64,000 nt of DNA from an uncultured Oscillospiraceae bacterium. GTDB taxonomy: Bacteria > Bacillota > Clostridia > Oscillospirales > Oscillospiraceae. Both the position numbers and the translations under genes were made by a program. The stretch is taken from NCBI GenBank assembly GCA_947625285.1, contig CANQNS010000004.1, positions 1 through 64,000 on the forward strand. Direction: 5' to 3'. Every line of letters starts with the position of its first letter. The first letter of the stretch is position 1. Shown here in pieces: positions 31,383-39,398 of this stretch. The notes below the pieces were generated by a model, which saw nothing but the letters and a program-made list of their open reading frames with translations, was not told the origin of the DNA and searched no databases.

Positions 31383-32354
31383 ATGGACGAATATACGCTG
31401 AAAATCGAACACCTGTCCTCCGGCTTTTTCACGGAGCGGGGCTACGTCCCCGCGGTGGACGACGTATCGCTGACTATCGGCAAGGGCCAGGTGGTGGGCG
31501 TGGTGGGCGAATCCGGCTGCGGCAAGAGCATGATCGCCCGGTCCGTCATGGGGCTTTTGAAGTACCCCGGCCGCATCACCGGCGGCTCCATCGCCCTGGC
31601 GGGCCGGGAGCTCACCGGCCTGACCGACCGGCAGCTTCAGCCCATCCGGGGCCGGGATATGGCTATGATCTTCCAGGAGCCCATGACAAGCCTGAACCCG
31701 GTGGTCCCCGTGGGCAGGCAGATGCGGGAAGCCCTGCTGCTGCATGAGGATATGTCCCGGGCCGCCGCCAGGGAGGAAGTCATCCGCATGCTGTCCCACG
31801 TGGGCATATCGGAGCCGGAGAAGCGGTACAACGCCTATCCCCATGAGCTGTCCGGCGGCCTTCGCCAGCGGGTGATGATCGCCATGGCTATGATCTGCAA
31901 GCCCAAGCTGCTGATCGCGGACGAACCCACCACGGCTCTGGACGTTACCATCGAGGCGCAGATCCTGCGGCTCATCCGGGACCTGAGCCGGGAGACGGGC
32001 ATGAGCGTGCTGCTCATCAGCCACAACCTGGGCGTGATCGCCCAGATGTGCGACAAGGTATATGTGATGTACGCCGGCAGGATCGTGGAGCAGGCGGACG
32101 CGCTGACGCTGTTCGACCGGTGCGCCCACCCCTATACCCGGGGCCTCATGGACTCGGTGATCCGGCTGGACGCCAGTCCCCGGCGGCTGCCGGCCATCGG
32201 CGGCGTGGTGCCGAATCTGCTGCGCCTGCCGGCGGGCTGCGCCTTCGCGCCCCGATGCCCCCACGCCGGGGAGAAATGCCGGGCGGAACGGCCGGAGCTG
32301 GACCAGATCGGTCCGGGCCACTGGTGCCGGTGCTTTGAAGGGAGGCGGAGCTGA
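31383..32354 (+). CDS. Peptide ABC transporter ATP-binding protein (DppD/OppD type)
   Basis: 323 aa; [35 protein letters not shown]-terminal oligopeptide Cys motif. Confidence 0.93.
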   Translation: MDEYTLKIEHLSSGFFTERGYVPAVDDVSLTIGKGQVVGVVGESGCGKSMIARSVMGLLKYPGRITGGSIALAGRELTGLTDRQLQPIRGRDMAMIFQEPMTSLNPVVPVGRQMREALLLHEDMSRAAAREEVIRMLSHVGISEPEKRYNAYPHELSGGLRQRVMIAMAMICKPKLLIADEPTTALDVTIEAQILRLIRDLSRETGMSVLLISHNLGVIAQMCDKVYVMYAGRIVEQADALTLFDRCAHPYTRGLMDSVIRLDASPRRLPAIGGVVPNLLRLPAGCAFAPRCPHAGEKCRAERPELDQIGPGHWCRCFEGRRS

Positions 32355-33316
32355 TGGCGGAGCAGATCCTGCTGGAAGCCCGGGGGCTGGTGAAGGAATT
32401 TCCCGCCAAGGGCCGGCGGAAGGTCCATGCGGTGTCCGATGTGGACCTGACGATCCGCGCCGGGGAGACCCTGGCCCTGGTGGGCGAATCCGGCTGCGGC
32501 AAGAGCACCCTGGGCCGGACCCTGATCGGCCTCATCCCCCCCACCGCCGGGACCGTGACCTTCCAGGGCGTCGATCTGACGGCCCTGAGCCAAAGGGAGC
32601 TGGCACCCTACCGGCGGCAGATGCAGTTGATCTTCCAGGACCCCTACGCCTCCCTGGACCCCCGCATGACGGTCCGGGACATCGTGGCGGAGCCGCTGGT
32701 GACATATGGGGTCTGCCCGGACCGGGCGGCCACCACCCAGCGGGTCCGAGAGCTCTTGGACGCGGTGGGCATCCCGGAGGAGTTTCTGTACCGCTATCCG
32801 CACCAGTTCTCCGGCGGCCAGCGGCAGCGCATCGGCATCGCCCGGGCCATTGCCCTGCGGCCCAGGCTGATCGTGTGCGACGAGCCGGTGTCGGCCCTGG
32901 ACGTGTCTGTCCAGAGCCAGATATTGAATCTCTTGAAGGACCTGCAGGAGCGGTTCGCGCTGACTTATCTGTTCATCAGCCACGACCTGAGCGTGGTGCG
33001 GTTCATGGCTGACCGGGTGGCGGTGATGTTCCTGGGCCGGCTTTGCGAGATCGGCGGCGGGGCCGACGTGTACGCCCACCCCCTGCACCCATACACCCGC
33101 TTTCTGCTGGAGGCCATCCCCCGGGCGGACCCCCGCCTCCGGGACGACAGCCGCGCCATCCTCCAGGGGGAGATACCCAGCCCCATCGACCCTCCCGCCG
33201 GCTGCCGGTTCCACACCCGCTGTCCCTATGCCACGGACCGCTGCCGGACCGAAACGCCGGCCCTGCGTCCGCTGGAGGACCGGCTGGTGGCCTGTCACCG
33301 GGCGGAGGAGCTGTGA
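32354..33316 (+). CDS. Peptide ABC transporter ATP-binding protein (DppF/OppF type)
   Basis: 320 aa; [35 protein letters not shown]. Confidence 0.93.
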   Translation: MAEQILLEARGLVKEFPAKGRRKVHAVSDVDLTIRAGETLALVGESGCGKSTLGRTLIGLIPPTAGTVTFQGVDLTALSQRELAPYRRQMQLIFQDPYASLDPRMTVRDIVAEPLVTYGVCPDRAATTQRVRELLDAVGIPEEFLYRYPHQFSGGQRQRIGIARAIALRPRLIVCDEPVSALDVSVQSQILNLLKDLQERFALTYLFISHDLSVVRFMADRVAVMFLGRLCEIGGGADVYAHPLHPYTRFLLEAIPRADPRLRDDSRAILQGEIPSPIDPPAGCRFHTRCPYATDRCRTETPALRPLEDRLVACHRAEEL

Positions 33317-33888
33317 TGGCCCCCTATCGCCTGACGCCCCGCCAGGAGCGGTATCTGGCGTGGAAGCGGGCAATGGACGTGGCGCTGGCGGCGCTGCTGC
33401 TCGTTCTGCTGGCGATCCCCATGCTGATCGTCGCCCTGGCGGTGAAGCTGACCGGCCCCGGCGAGCCCGTGCTGTTCCGGCAGAAACGGCTGGGCCGGAA
33501 CGAGGAGCTTTTCACCCTGTATAAATTCCGCAGTATGTCCCATGGCCGGCGCGTCACCGGCCTGGGCCGGCTGTTGCGCACCACCAGCCTGGACGAGCTG
33601 CCCCAGCTCTTTCTGGTGCTGACCGGCCGGATGTCCCTTATCGGCCCCCGGCCCCTGGTGCCGGAGGAGAGCGATATCCGGCAGCTCCGGCGGCGGATGG
33701 GCGTGTACCAGCTTCGGCCCGGTCTTTCGGGTCTGGCCCAGGTCCACGGCCGGGACCGTCTGGACGCGGCGGCGAAGGCCGCTTACGACCAGGCATATCT
33801 GGAATCCCTCTGCTTCCGGCAGGACGTGTCCATCTTTCTTTTGACAGTGATAAAGGTCCTGGGCCGGGCGGATATCGAGAACAAATGA
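33316..33888 (+). CDS. Bacterial sugar transferase (undecaprenyl-phosphate phosphosugar transferase type)
   Basis: 191 codons; KRAMDVALAALLLVLLAIPMLIVALAVKLTGPGEPVLFRQKRLGRNEELFTLYKFRSM; SLIGPRPLVPEE; start overlaps upstream stop. Confidence 0.9.
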   Translation: MAPYRLTPRQERYLAWKRAMDVALAALLLVLLAIPMLIVALAVKLTGPGEPVLFRQKRLGRNEELFTLYKFRSMSHGRRVTGLGRLLRTTSLDELPQLFLVLTGRMSLIGPRPLVPEESDIRQLRRRMGVYQLRPGLSGLAQVHGRDRLDAAAKAAYDQAYLESLCFRQDVSIFLLTVIKVLGRADIENK

Positions 33889-33898
33889 ACGCAAAAAA

Positions 33899-33930
33899 GA
33901 GCCGCCCCCGGAAAACTCCGGGGGCGGCTC
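33899..33930. terminator. Terminator between convergent sugar transferase and YegP genes
   Basis: GAGCCGCCCCCGGA...TCCGGGGGCGGCTC. Confidence 0.75.
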
Positions 33931-33952
33931 TGGTATCTGATCGGAACAGGCG

Positions 33953-34330
33953 TCACTCCGCCTCGACGACGGGGGCCTCGGGGGCGTTGCGGCCGATGGA
34001 GGCGATGCCGTTTTTCGCGCTGCTCTTGGCCTTGTAGCCCTCGCTGACGGCGATGATCTCACCGTTGGTTGCCTTCAGGCGGAAGCGGAACTGGCCGCCC
34101 TTGTCCTTGTAAAGCTCATACTTGGGATGGGTCAGGGGCATATAGCCCTCCTTGGTCTGGTCCTCCACATGGGCGGCGCAGTTTTTGCGCACGCTCTCCA
34201 CGCCGGTCTTTGCCGCATCCGCGCTGGAATAGGTCTCGCCGCCGGTAGCGATGATCTGACCGTTGGTGGCGTAAAGGTTGAACACGTACTCTCCGTTCTT
34301 TGCCATCTTGACTTCAAATTTTGCTGCCAT
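33953..34330 (-). CDS. YegP family (DUF1508) protein
   Basis: 125 aa; two repeats of KFEVKMAKNGEYVFNLYATNGQIIATGGETYSSADAAKTGVESVRKN type. Confidence 0.9.
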   Translation of the reverse strand: MAAKFEVKMAKNGEYVFNLYATNGQIIATGGETYSSADAAKTGVESVRKNCAAHVEDQTKEGYMPLTHPKYELYKDKGGQFRFRLKATNGEIIAVSEGYKAKSSAKNGIASIGRNAPEAPVVEAE

Positions 34331-34390
34331 GCGTAACTCCTTCTTTCTCTCAAAAATTTGGATAACGCTTCGGAAAACCTAACTGTGTAA

Positions 34391-34419
34391 AGTTTACACC
34401 ATATCTCGGAAAATTGCAA
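34391..34419 (-). promoter_or_regulatory. Predicted promoter of yegP-like gene
   Basis: TTGCAA - 17 nt - TAAACT; -10 embedded in GTGTAAAxTTTACAC inverted repeat. Confidence 0.6.
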
Positions 34420-34481
34420 GCAAAATTCGGTCACTTTCGACAAAATCACGAAAAATACTTCCCCGTCCCCGCCGCTGGTCT

Positions 34482-35603
34482 TTACGCCGTCCGCCTCCAG
34501 CAGTAGGCGGTGATGTACGGCGGCATGTTTTCATGGGCCTCGCCGCTGCCGGCCGCGCCGCTTCCGTAGGTCGTGTTCGGTGACGTTATGGAGTAGCCCT
34601 TGAAGTTGCCGGCGGAGCCGCCATTGTAGGCGTAGCTGGTCCCGCCAAAACAGTGATACGTATGGTTATGCGCCGGCATCTGCCCCAGGGTCAGCGTGAC
34701 CGCCGCCTCGCCGCCGGCCGCTCCAGCGGTGTAGGCGTCTCCCGCCGCCAGGACGAATACGTCTTTCACCCGCTCCCAGACCCCGCCGAACAGCGCGCCC
34801 GGATCTGTGTCCGCGTCGGACCAGTAATAGCTCCCCACCGGGTGAGCCAGCAGCAGCAGTTCCGATATGTCTTTGCATACGGCGTTGCCGCTCTCGTCAA
34901 ACCCCACCAACTGCTCCGCCGTACCGGCGAGCTTGTCCTGAACGACCACCTGGCCCTGCCGGCCATTGACGCTCTCCACGCCGCCAGACGGCCCCTGGGG
35001 GCCCATTTCCCCGGCGGGGCCGGCGGGTCCCTGCGGCCCTGCCGGACCGTGCGGCAGGCCAAAAGACAGGTGCAGATGGCCGTCTCTGTCCTGGGCCGTG
35101 ACCGTCGCCTCATCCGCTGCCGCCTCCGCGGAAACGGTCATGCCGCCCACATAGGCCGCCGCCTTGTTGGCCGCCTCCGCCGCCTCGGCCGCCTTTTCCG
35201 TGGCCTGGACCAGCACCAGAAATTCATCGGTGCTGGCGGCGCCGGACCCGCCGTGTCGCTTCTCCACCTGGATGTAGAACGTGGCGGTGGTCAGCACCTG
35301 CTCCCCCTCCACGATGGCGATCTCCGCCGCCACGTCGCCGGGGACCGCCAGCACCTGATCCGTCAGGGCAAAGGTGATCTTCCCGTCCTCGCCGATGGCC
35401 GCCGGGTCCATCACCCCGGTCTTGTCGGGCTTGGTGGCCCGGAATATGGCCTGGGCACTGGTGTGGTCCGGCTTCAGCGCCTCGCCGTTGGCGGTGATGG
35501 TCGCCACCAGCACCCGGCTCACGTTGTCGGCCTGCTTGGCGTTGATGTACTCGAACAGCGGCGCGTTGAAAATGTCCAGTGTTATCTCCTGTGTCAGCGT
35601 CAT
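34482..35603 (-). CDS. Phage tail fibre/baseplate-like protein (BppU-like N-terminus, collagen-like Gly-X-Y, tail-collar-like C-terminus)
   Basis: 373 aa; GPAGPQGPAGPAGEMGPQGPSGG; VGSYYWSDADTDPGALFGGVWERVKDVFVLAAGD; MPAHNHTY; NMPPYITAYCWRR. Confidence 0.8.
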   Translation of the reverse strand: MTLTQEITLDIFNAPLFEYINAKQADNVSRVLVATITANGEALKPDHTSAQAIFRATKPDKTGVMDPAAIGEDGKITFALTDQVLAVPGDVAAEIAIVEGEQVLTTATFYIQVEKRHGGSGAASTDEFLVLVQATEKAAEAAEAANKAAAYVGGMTVSAEAAADEATVTAQDRDGHLHLSFGLPHGPAGPQGPAGPAGEMGPQGPSGGVESVNGRQGQVVVQDKLAGTAEQLVGFDESGNAVCKDISELLLLAHPVGSYYWSDADTDPGALFGGVWERVKDVFVLAAGDAYTAGAAGGEAAVTLTLGQMPAHNHTYHCFGGTSYAYNGGSAGNFKGYSITSPNTTYGSGAAGSGEAHENMPPYITAYCWRRTA

Positions 35604-35804
35604 AATGACCCTCCTGTCGTCATTGATCTATTTGCATCCTCTCCGGCCTTTCGCGGCCGGCCATAGCAAAGCCCCGGCGGGCAGGCCCGCCGGGACTTTT
35701 ACAGCACATGCAATATAGCACCGCCAAAGGCGGCCGTCAAGTCTCATTATTTTCTCTCCCCCGCCTCCGCTGCGGGCCGGGATGGTTCACACCCGCCACA
35801 CAAA

Positions 35805-35837
35805 GACCCGCCCGGAAACGCGTGTTTCCGGGCGGTC
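35805..35837 (-). terminator. Terminator at end of the NCS2/transport operon
   Basis: CGCCCGGAAAC-GCGT-GTTTCCGGGCG hairpin. Confidence 0.65.
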
Positions 35838-35851
35838 TGTTGCGCTGATGA

Positions 35852-37171
35852 CTAAGCAACCACGCCCAGCACAGCGTTCAGAACAAATACAGCGGCCAGA
35901 AGGTAAAGGGCCGGGTCGATCAGAGCGGCCCGCTTCCGGCACACCATCACCACCACATAGGAGACCACTCCCAGCATGACGCCGGTCGTGATGGAAAAGG
36001 TAAAGGGCATTCCAACGATCATCAGAAAACTGGGCAGAGATATCTCTACATGCTTCCAGGTGATCTGGGTGATGCCGCTCATCATGAACATACCCACCAT
36101 GACCAGGGGGGCGGCCAGCGCGGCGCCGGACACCATCGCCACCAGGGGCGTGAAGGGGATCACGACGAGGAAGAGTAGGCCAGTCACCACAGCGGAAAGG
36201 CCCGTGCGTGCGCCCTCTCGAATGCCGGTGGCGGATTCCGCCACGGCGATCACATTGGTGACCCCCAGCAAAGCCCCGGCGCAGGTGGCGGCCCCGCAGC
36301 AAAGAAAGGCCTCCTTCTGCCCGGCGATATCGCCGGTCGTATCCGCCAGTTTGGTATCGCTCGCCACGCCCTGAAGGGTGCCCAAAACGTCAAAAAACTC
36401 CGATACCACCAGGGAGAGCAGCGCGGAGATCAGCGGGATGGGGCCCAGGGCCAAAAGGCCGGTGAAGTCCGGCTTCAACGCGGCGAGAGACAGTTTCGGG
36501 GCGGCCGTCAGGCTTTGCGGCAGGACAGTCACGCCCAGCGGGATCCCCAGCGCCGCTGTCAACGCGATGCCTATCATAAGCGCGCCGGGGACTTTTTTCA
36601 TCACCAGCACCGCTGTTATGAAGATACCCAGCAGCGCCAGCAAAGGCTCCGGCGCGGTCAGCGCCCCCATATCCACCATGTTCTCATTCGCGGTGATAAG
36701 ACCGGCGTTGATGAGCCCGGAGAGCGTGAGAAGCAGTCCCAACCCGGCGGACAGGGCAAACTTGAAGGGCATGGGCAGCGCGTCGTTCAGCCGCTGCCGC
36801 AAGGGGCTCAGCGACAGGGCCAGAAACAGCACGCCGGACAGCAGCACCAGGGCCAGCGCCTGCTGCCAGGTGCAGCCATAGTGTTGGCAGAGGGTATAGG
36901 TAAACATCGTGGGAAATCCCAGTCCGGGAACCAGCGCGAAGGGCAGGTTGGACGCCAGTCCGAACAGGATGCTGCCCAGGGCGGCGATCAGGCATGTGGC
37001 CGTCATGACCTCTTTGACATCCATGCCCGCGCCGGAAAGCTGGCTCGGAATGACCAGGATCAGGTATGCCGCAGAACAAAATGTGGTGCACCCGCCCAAA
37101 ATCTCCCGGCCTACGGTCGTGCCCCGCTGGGACAAGCAGAAGAATCGATCCAGTTGCTTCATTTTCCTCAC
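35852..37171 (-). CDS. NCS2-family (nucleobase) permease
   Basis: 439 aa; VGREILGGCTTFCSAAYLILVIPSQLSGAGMD; ATGIREGARTGLSAVVTGLLFL. Confidence 0.88.
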   Translation of the reverse strand: MRKMKQLDRFFCLSQRGTTVGREILGGCTTFCSAAYLILVIPSQLSGAGMDVKEVMTATCLIAALGSILFGLASNLPFALVPGLGFPTMFTYTLCQHYGCTWQQALALVLLSGVLFLALSLSPLRQRLNDALPMPFKFALSAGLGLLLTLSGLINAGLITANENMVDMGALTAPEPLLALLGIFITAVLVMKKVPGALMIGIALTAALGIPLGVTVLPQSLTAAPKLSLAALKPDFTGLLALGPIPLISALLSLVVSEFFDVLGTLQGVASDTKLADTTGDIAGQKEAFLCCGAATCAGALLGVTNVIAVAESATGIREGARTGLSAVVTGLLFLVVIPFTPLVAMVSGAALAAPLVMVGMFMMSGITQITWKHVEISLPSFLMIVGMPFTFSITTGVMLGVVSYVVVMVCRKRAALIDPALYLLAAVFVLNAVLGVVA

Positions 37172-37174
37172 CTC

Positions 37175-38482
37175 CTAGACCGCCGAAAGGACGTACATGA
37201 CCACAAACAGGGCGGTCAGAACGTAGGTGACTGGAGGTATCTTCTTCCCTTTCCCGCTGACAAGGCTGATGGCGGTGTAGGAGATGAAGCCCACGCCGAT
37301 GCCGTCCGCCACAGAATAGGTAAAGGGGATCATGATCATCGTGAGAAAACAGGGCAGGGCGATCTCCACCTGATGCCAGTAAATGTTGGTGGCGTTGTGG
37401 ATCATCAACATCCCGATCAGCACAAGGGCTGGCGAGGTAGCCGCCCCAGGGATCATCCCCGCGATGGGGGCCAGCAGGATGGCAGCCAGAAACAGCACGC
37501 CGGTGGCGGCGGTGTAGAGCCCGGTCCGGGCCCCGTCCGCCACGCCGGTGGAACCCTCCACCGGCACGCCGATGGCCGGCGCGCCCAGCAGCGGCGCCAC
37601 AGCGGTGGACAGGGCCACCGCCGTCATGCCCCGGCTGTATCGGCCCAGGCCGCCCTTTTTGTCCAGCAGGTCTCCGGCCCCGGCAATGCAGATGAGCGCG
37701 CCCAGAGTGTCAAAGCACAGGCACATGGTGAAGGTGACGACAGCGGTTATCAAGGGCAATATGCCCAGAGAGAATACCCCGCTGAAGTCCGCTGACAGCA
37801 GCAGCGGCCGAAGGGCGGACAGGGAAAGCGTCACGGACTCCGGCGGCTGGGTCACCCCCAGCGGGAAGCCCAGCAAAGTGGTCGCCACGATGCCGATGAG
37901 CATGGCGCCCTTCACCTTCCAGGCCATCAGCACGCCGGTGAACAGCAGGCCCACTATAGCCAGAAAGGTGGCCGGGGCGCCGATATCCCCCAGCAGCAGC
38001 GCGCCGTCCTGGGCCTGGACGATGCCGGAATTGAGCAGCCCGATAAGCGCGATGAACAGCCCCAGACCTGCGCTGATGGCGTTTTTCATGCTGGGCGGGA
38101 TGCAGGAGATCATCTGATCCCGCAGGGGCGTCAGGCTGATCGCCAGATAAGCTATCCCGGACAGGCTCACCACCGCCAGCGCCTGGGCCCAGGTATAGCC
38201 CATAGCGAGGCAGAGGGTATAGGTGAAAAAAGCGTTGAGGCCCACCCCGGGGGCCAGCATAAAAGGCAGGTTCAGGGCGGCGGACAAAAAGCAGGCCAGA
38301 GCCGAGGACAGGCAGGTAGCCAGCAGCACGCCGGTATAGTCCATACCCGTCAGGGAGAGATAGCTTGGCGTCACGAACAGGATATACGCCACGGAGAAAA
38401 AGGATGTCAGCGCCCCAAGCAGCTCCTGGCGAACGGTGGTCCCATGCTCTGTCAAGCGAAACAGACGGTCCAATAATTTCAT
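37175..38482 (-). CDS. NCS2-family (nucleobase) permease
   Basis: 435 aa from MKLLDRLFRLTEHGTTVRQELLGALTSFFSVAYILFVTP; start trimmed from ORF start 38572. Confidence 0.88.
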   Translation of the reverse strand: MKLLDRLFRLTEHGTTVRQELLGALTSFFSVAYILFVTPSYLSLTGMDYTGVLLATCLSSALACFLSAALNLPFMLAPGVGLNAFFTYTLCLAMGYTWAQALAVVSLSGIAYLAISLTPLRDQMISCIPPSMKNAISAGLGLFIALIGLLNSGIVQAQDGALLLGDIGAPATFLAIVGLLFTGVLMAWKVKGAMLIGIVATTLLGFPLGVTQPPESVTLSLSALRPLLLSADFSGVFSLGILPLITAVVTFTMCLCFDTLGALICIAGAGDLLDKKGGLGRYSRGMTAVALSTAVAPLLGAPAIGVPVEGSTGVADGARTGLYTAATGVLFLAAILLAPIAGMIPGAATSPALVLIGMLMIHNATNIYWHQVEIALPCFLTMIMIPFTYSVADGIGVGFISYTAISLVSGKGKKIPPVTYVLTALFVVMYVLSAV

Positions 38483-38600
38483 GGTTCCGTCTCCTCCGGC
38501 TTTTCCATGTGCAGCAGCACATCCGCCTGCGTGATGACAAAGGAGGATCGCTCTGCCGCCACCCGGCGGCACATCAGCAGCTTGTCCCTAAGTTTGGAAG

Positions 38601-39356
38601 TTACATCTTGTACCCCCCCCGGATTTCTGGGTCCTCTGTCCAGGCGTGGACCACCACCCGGTCCGGCGTCAGCTCTACCCGGCGGATAGCCATATGTTTG
38701 CGGAATTCCCGGCGGTCCCTGGCGCTGGGCATCTTCTCCACATCATACAGGAAGCTCACATTGCGCTCGGCGGAAATGTCCAGTTCATCCGCTAGACAGA
38801 GCAGCGCCGCCAAATAGGGCAGGCTCACCGTTTTTCCCGGCTCCACCTCAAATCGGGGCGGGTAGTTCTTCTCGTCCAGAAGATCCGTCTTCCGGTGTCC
38901 CCGGCAGACCTGGATCACAGCCTTTGCATAGGCTTCATTTGGAAAATCCAGCAAACGCCAGTACTTTTCCAGATACAGCCCGGACAATTCCTGGTGGTGG
39001 TCCCGTACGGCCCAGGCCCGGGCGTTATCATCCGCCGGCTCTGGAAACCCCAGTACCTCCCGAAACTGTTCAAAGTCCGATGCAGACACTCCCATGCCCA
39101 CATCATGGAACAGCGCGCCCATCAGCAGCACGTAGAGGTCTTCTGCGGTGAGCTTCTCGATCTGGCTGCCAATGAGCTGATTGCACAACTCTAAAATATC
39201 CAGGGAATGCAGCACCGTATGATCGGTAAAGTCAGGAAAGTAGTTCTCATACCGGCTGAGCATCTTCTGTGAGATCACCACGCAGTCCCGATACCGGCTG
39301 TGAAGTTCCGGCGCGCATCGGGCCAGTCTGCGCTCAATGCCATAGTCCTGTTCCAT
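38601..39356 (-). CDS. HD-domain protein (probable phosphohydrolase fold); 3' end apparently frameshifted at an 8-G tract, extended frame to ~38480
   Basis: ALFHDVGMG, DHTVLHSLDIL, HHQELS, LCLADELDIS; start MEQDYGIERRLARC with upstream GGAGG. Confidence 0.8.
   Translation of the reverse strand: MEQDYGIERRLARCAPELHSRYRDCVVISQKMLSRYENYFPDFTDHTVLHSLDILELCNQLIGSQIEKLTAEDLYVLLMGALFHDVGMGVSASDFEQFREVLGFPEPADDNARAWAVRDHHQELSGLYLEKYWRLLDFPNEAYAKAVIQVCRGHRKTDLLDEKNYPPRFEVEPGKTVSLPYLAALLCLADELDISAERNVSFLYDVEKMPSARDRREFRKHMAIRRVELTPDRVVVHAWTEDPEIRGGYKM
38613..38620 (-). repeat. Homopolymeric G8 tract near 3' end of HD gene
   Basis: Plus-strand tacccccccc-gg; frame continues as VQDVTSKLRDKLLMCRRVAAERSSFVITQADVLLHMEKPEETEP* if one G is added. 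Confidence 0.8.
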
Positions 39357-39398
39357 CACGATTCCTCCATTCGCTCCTCTCCCCTTGCCGCCCGGCAT

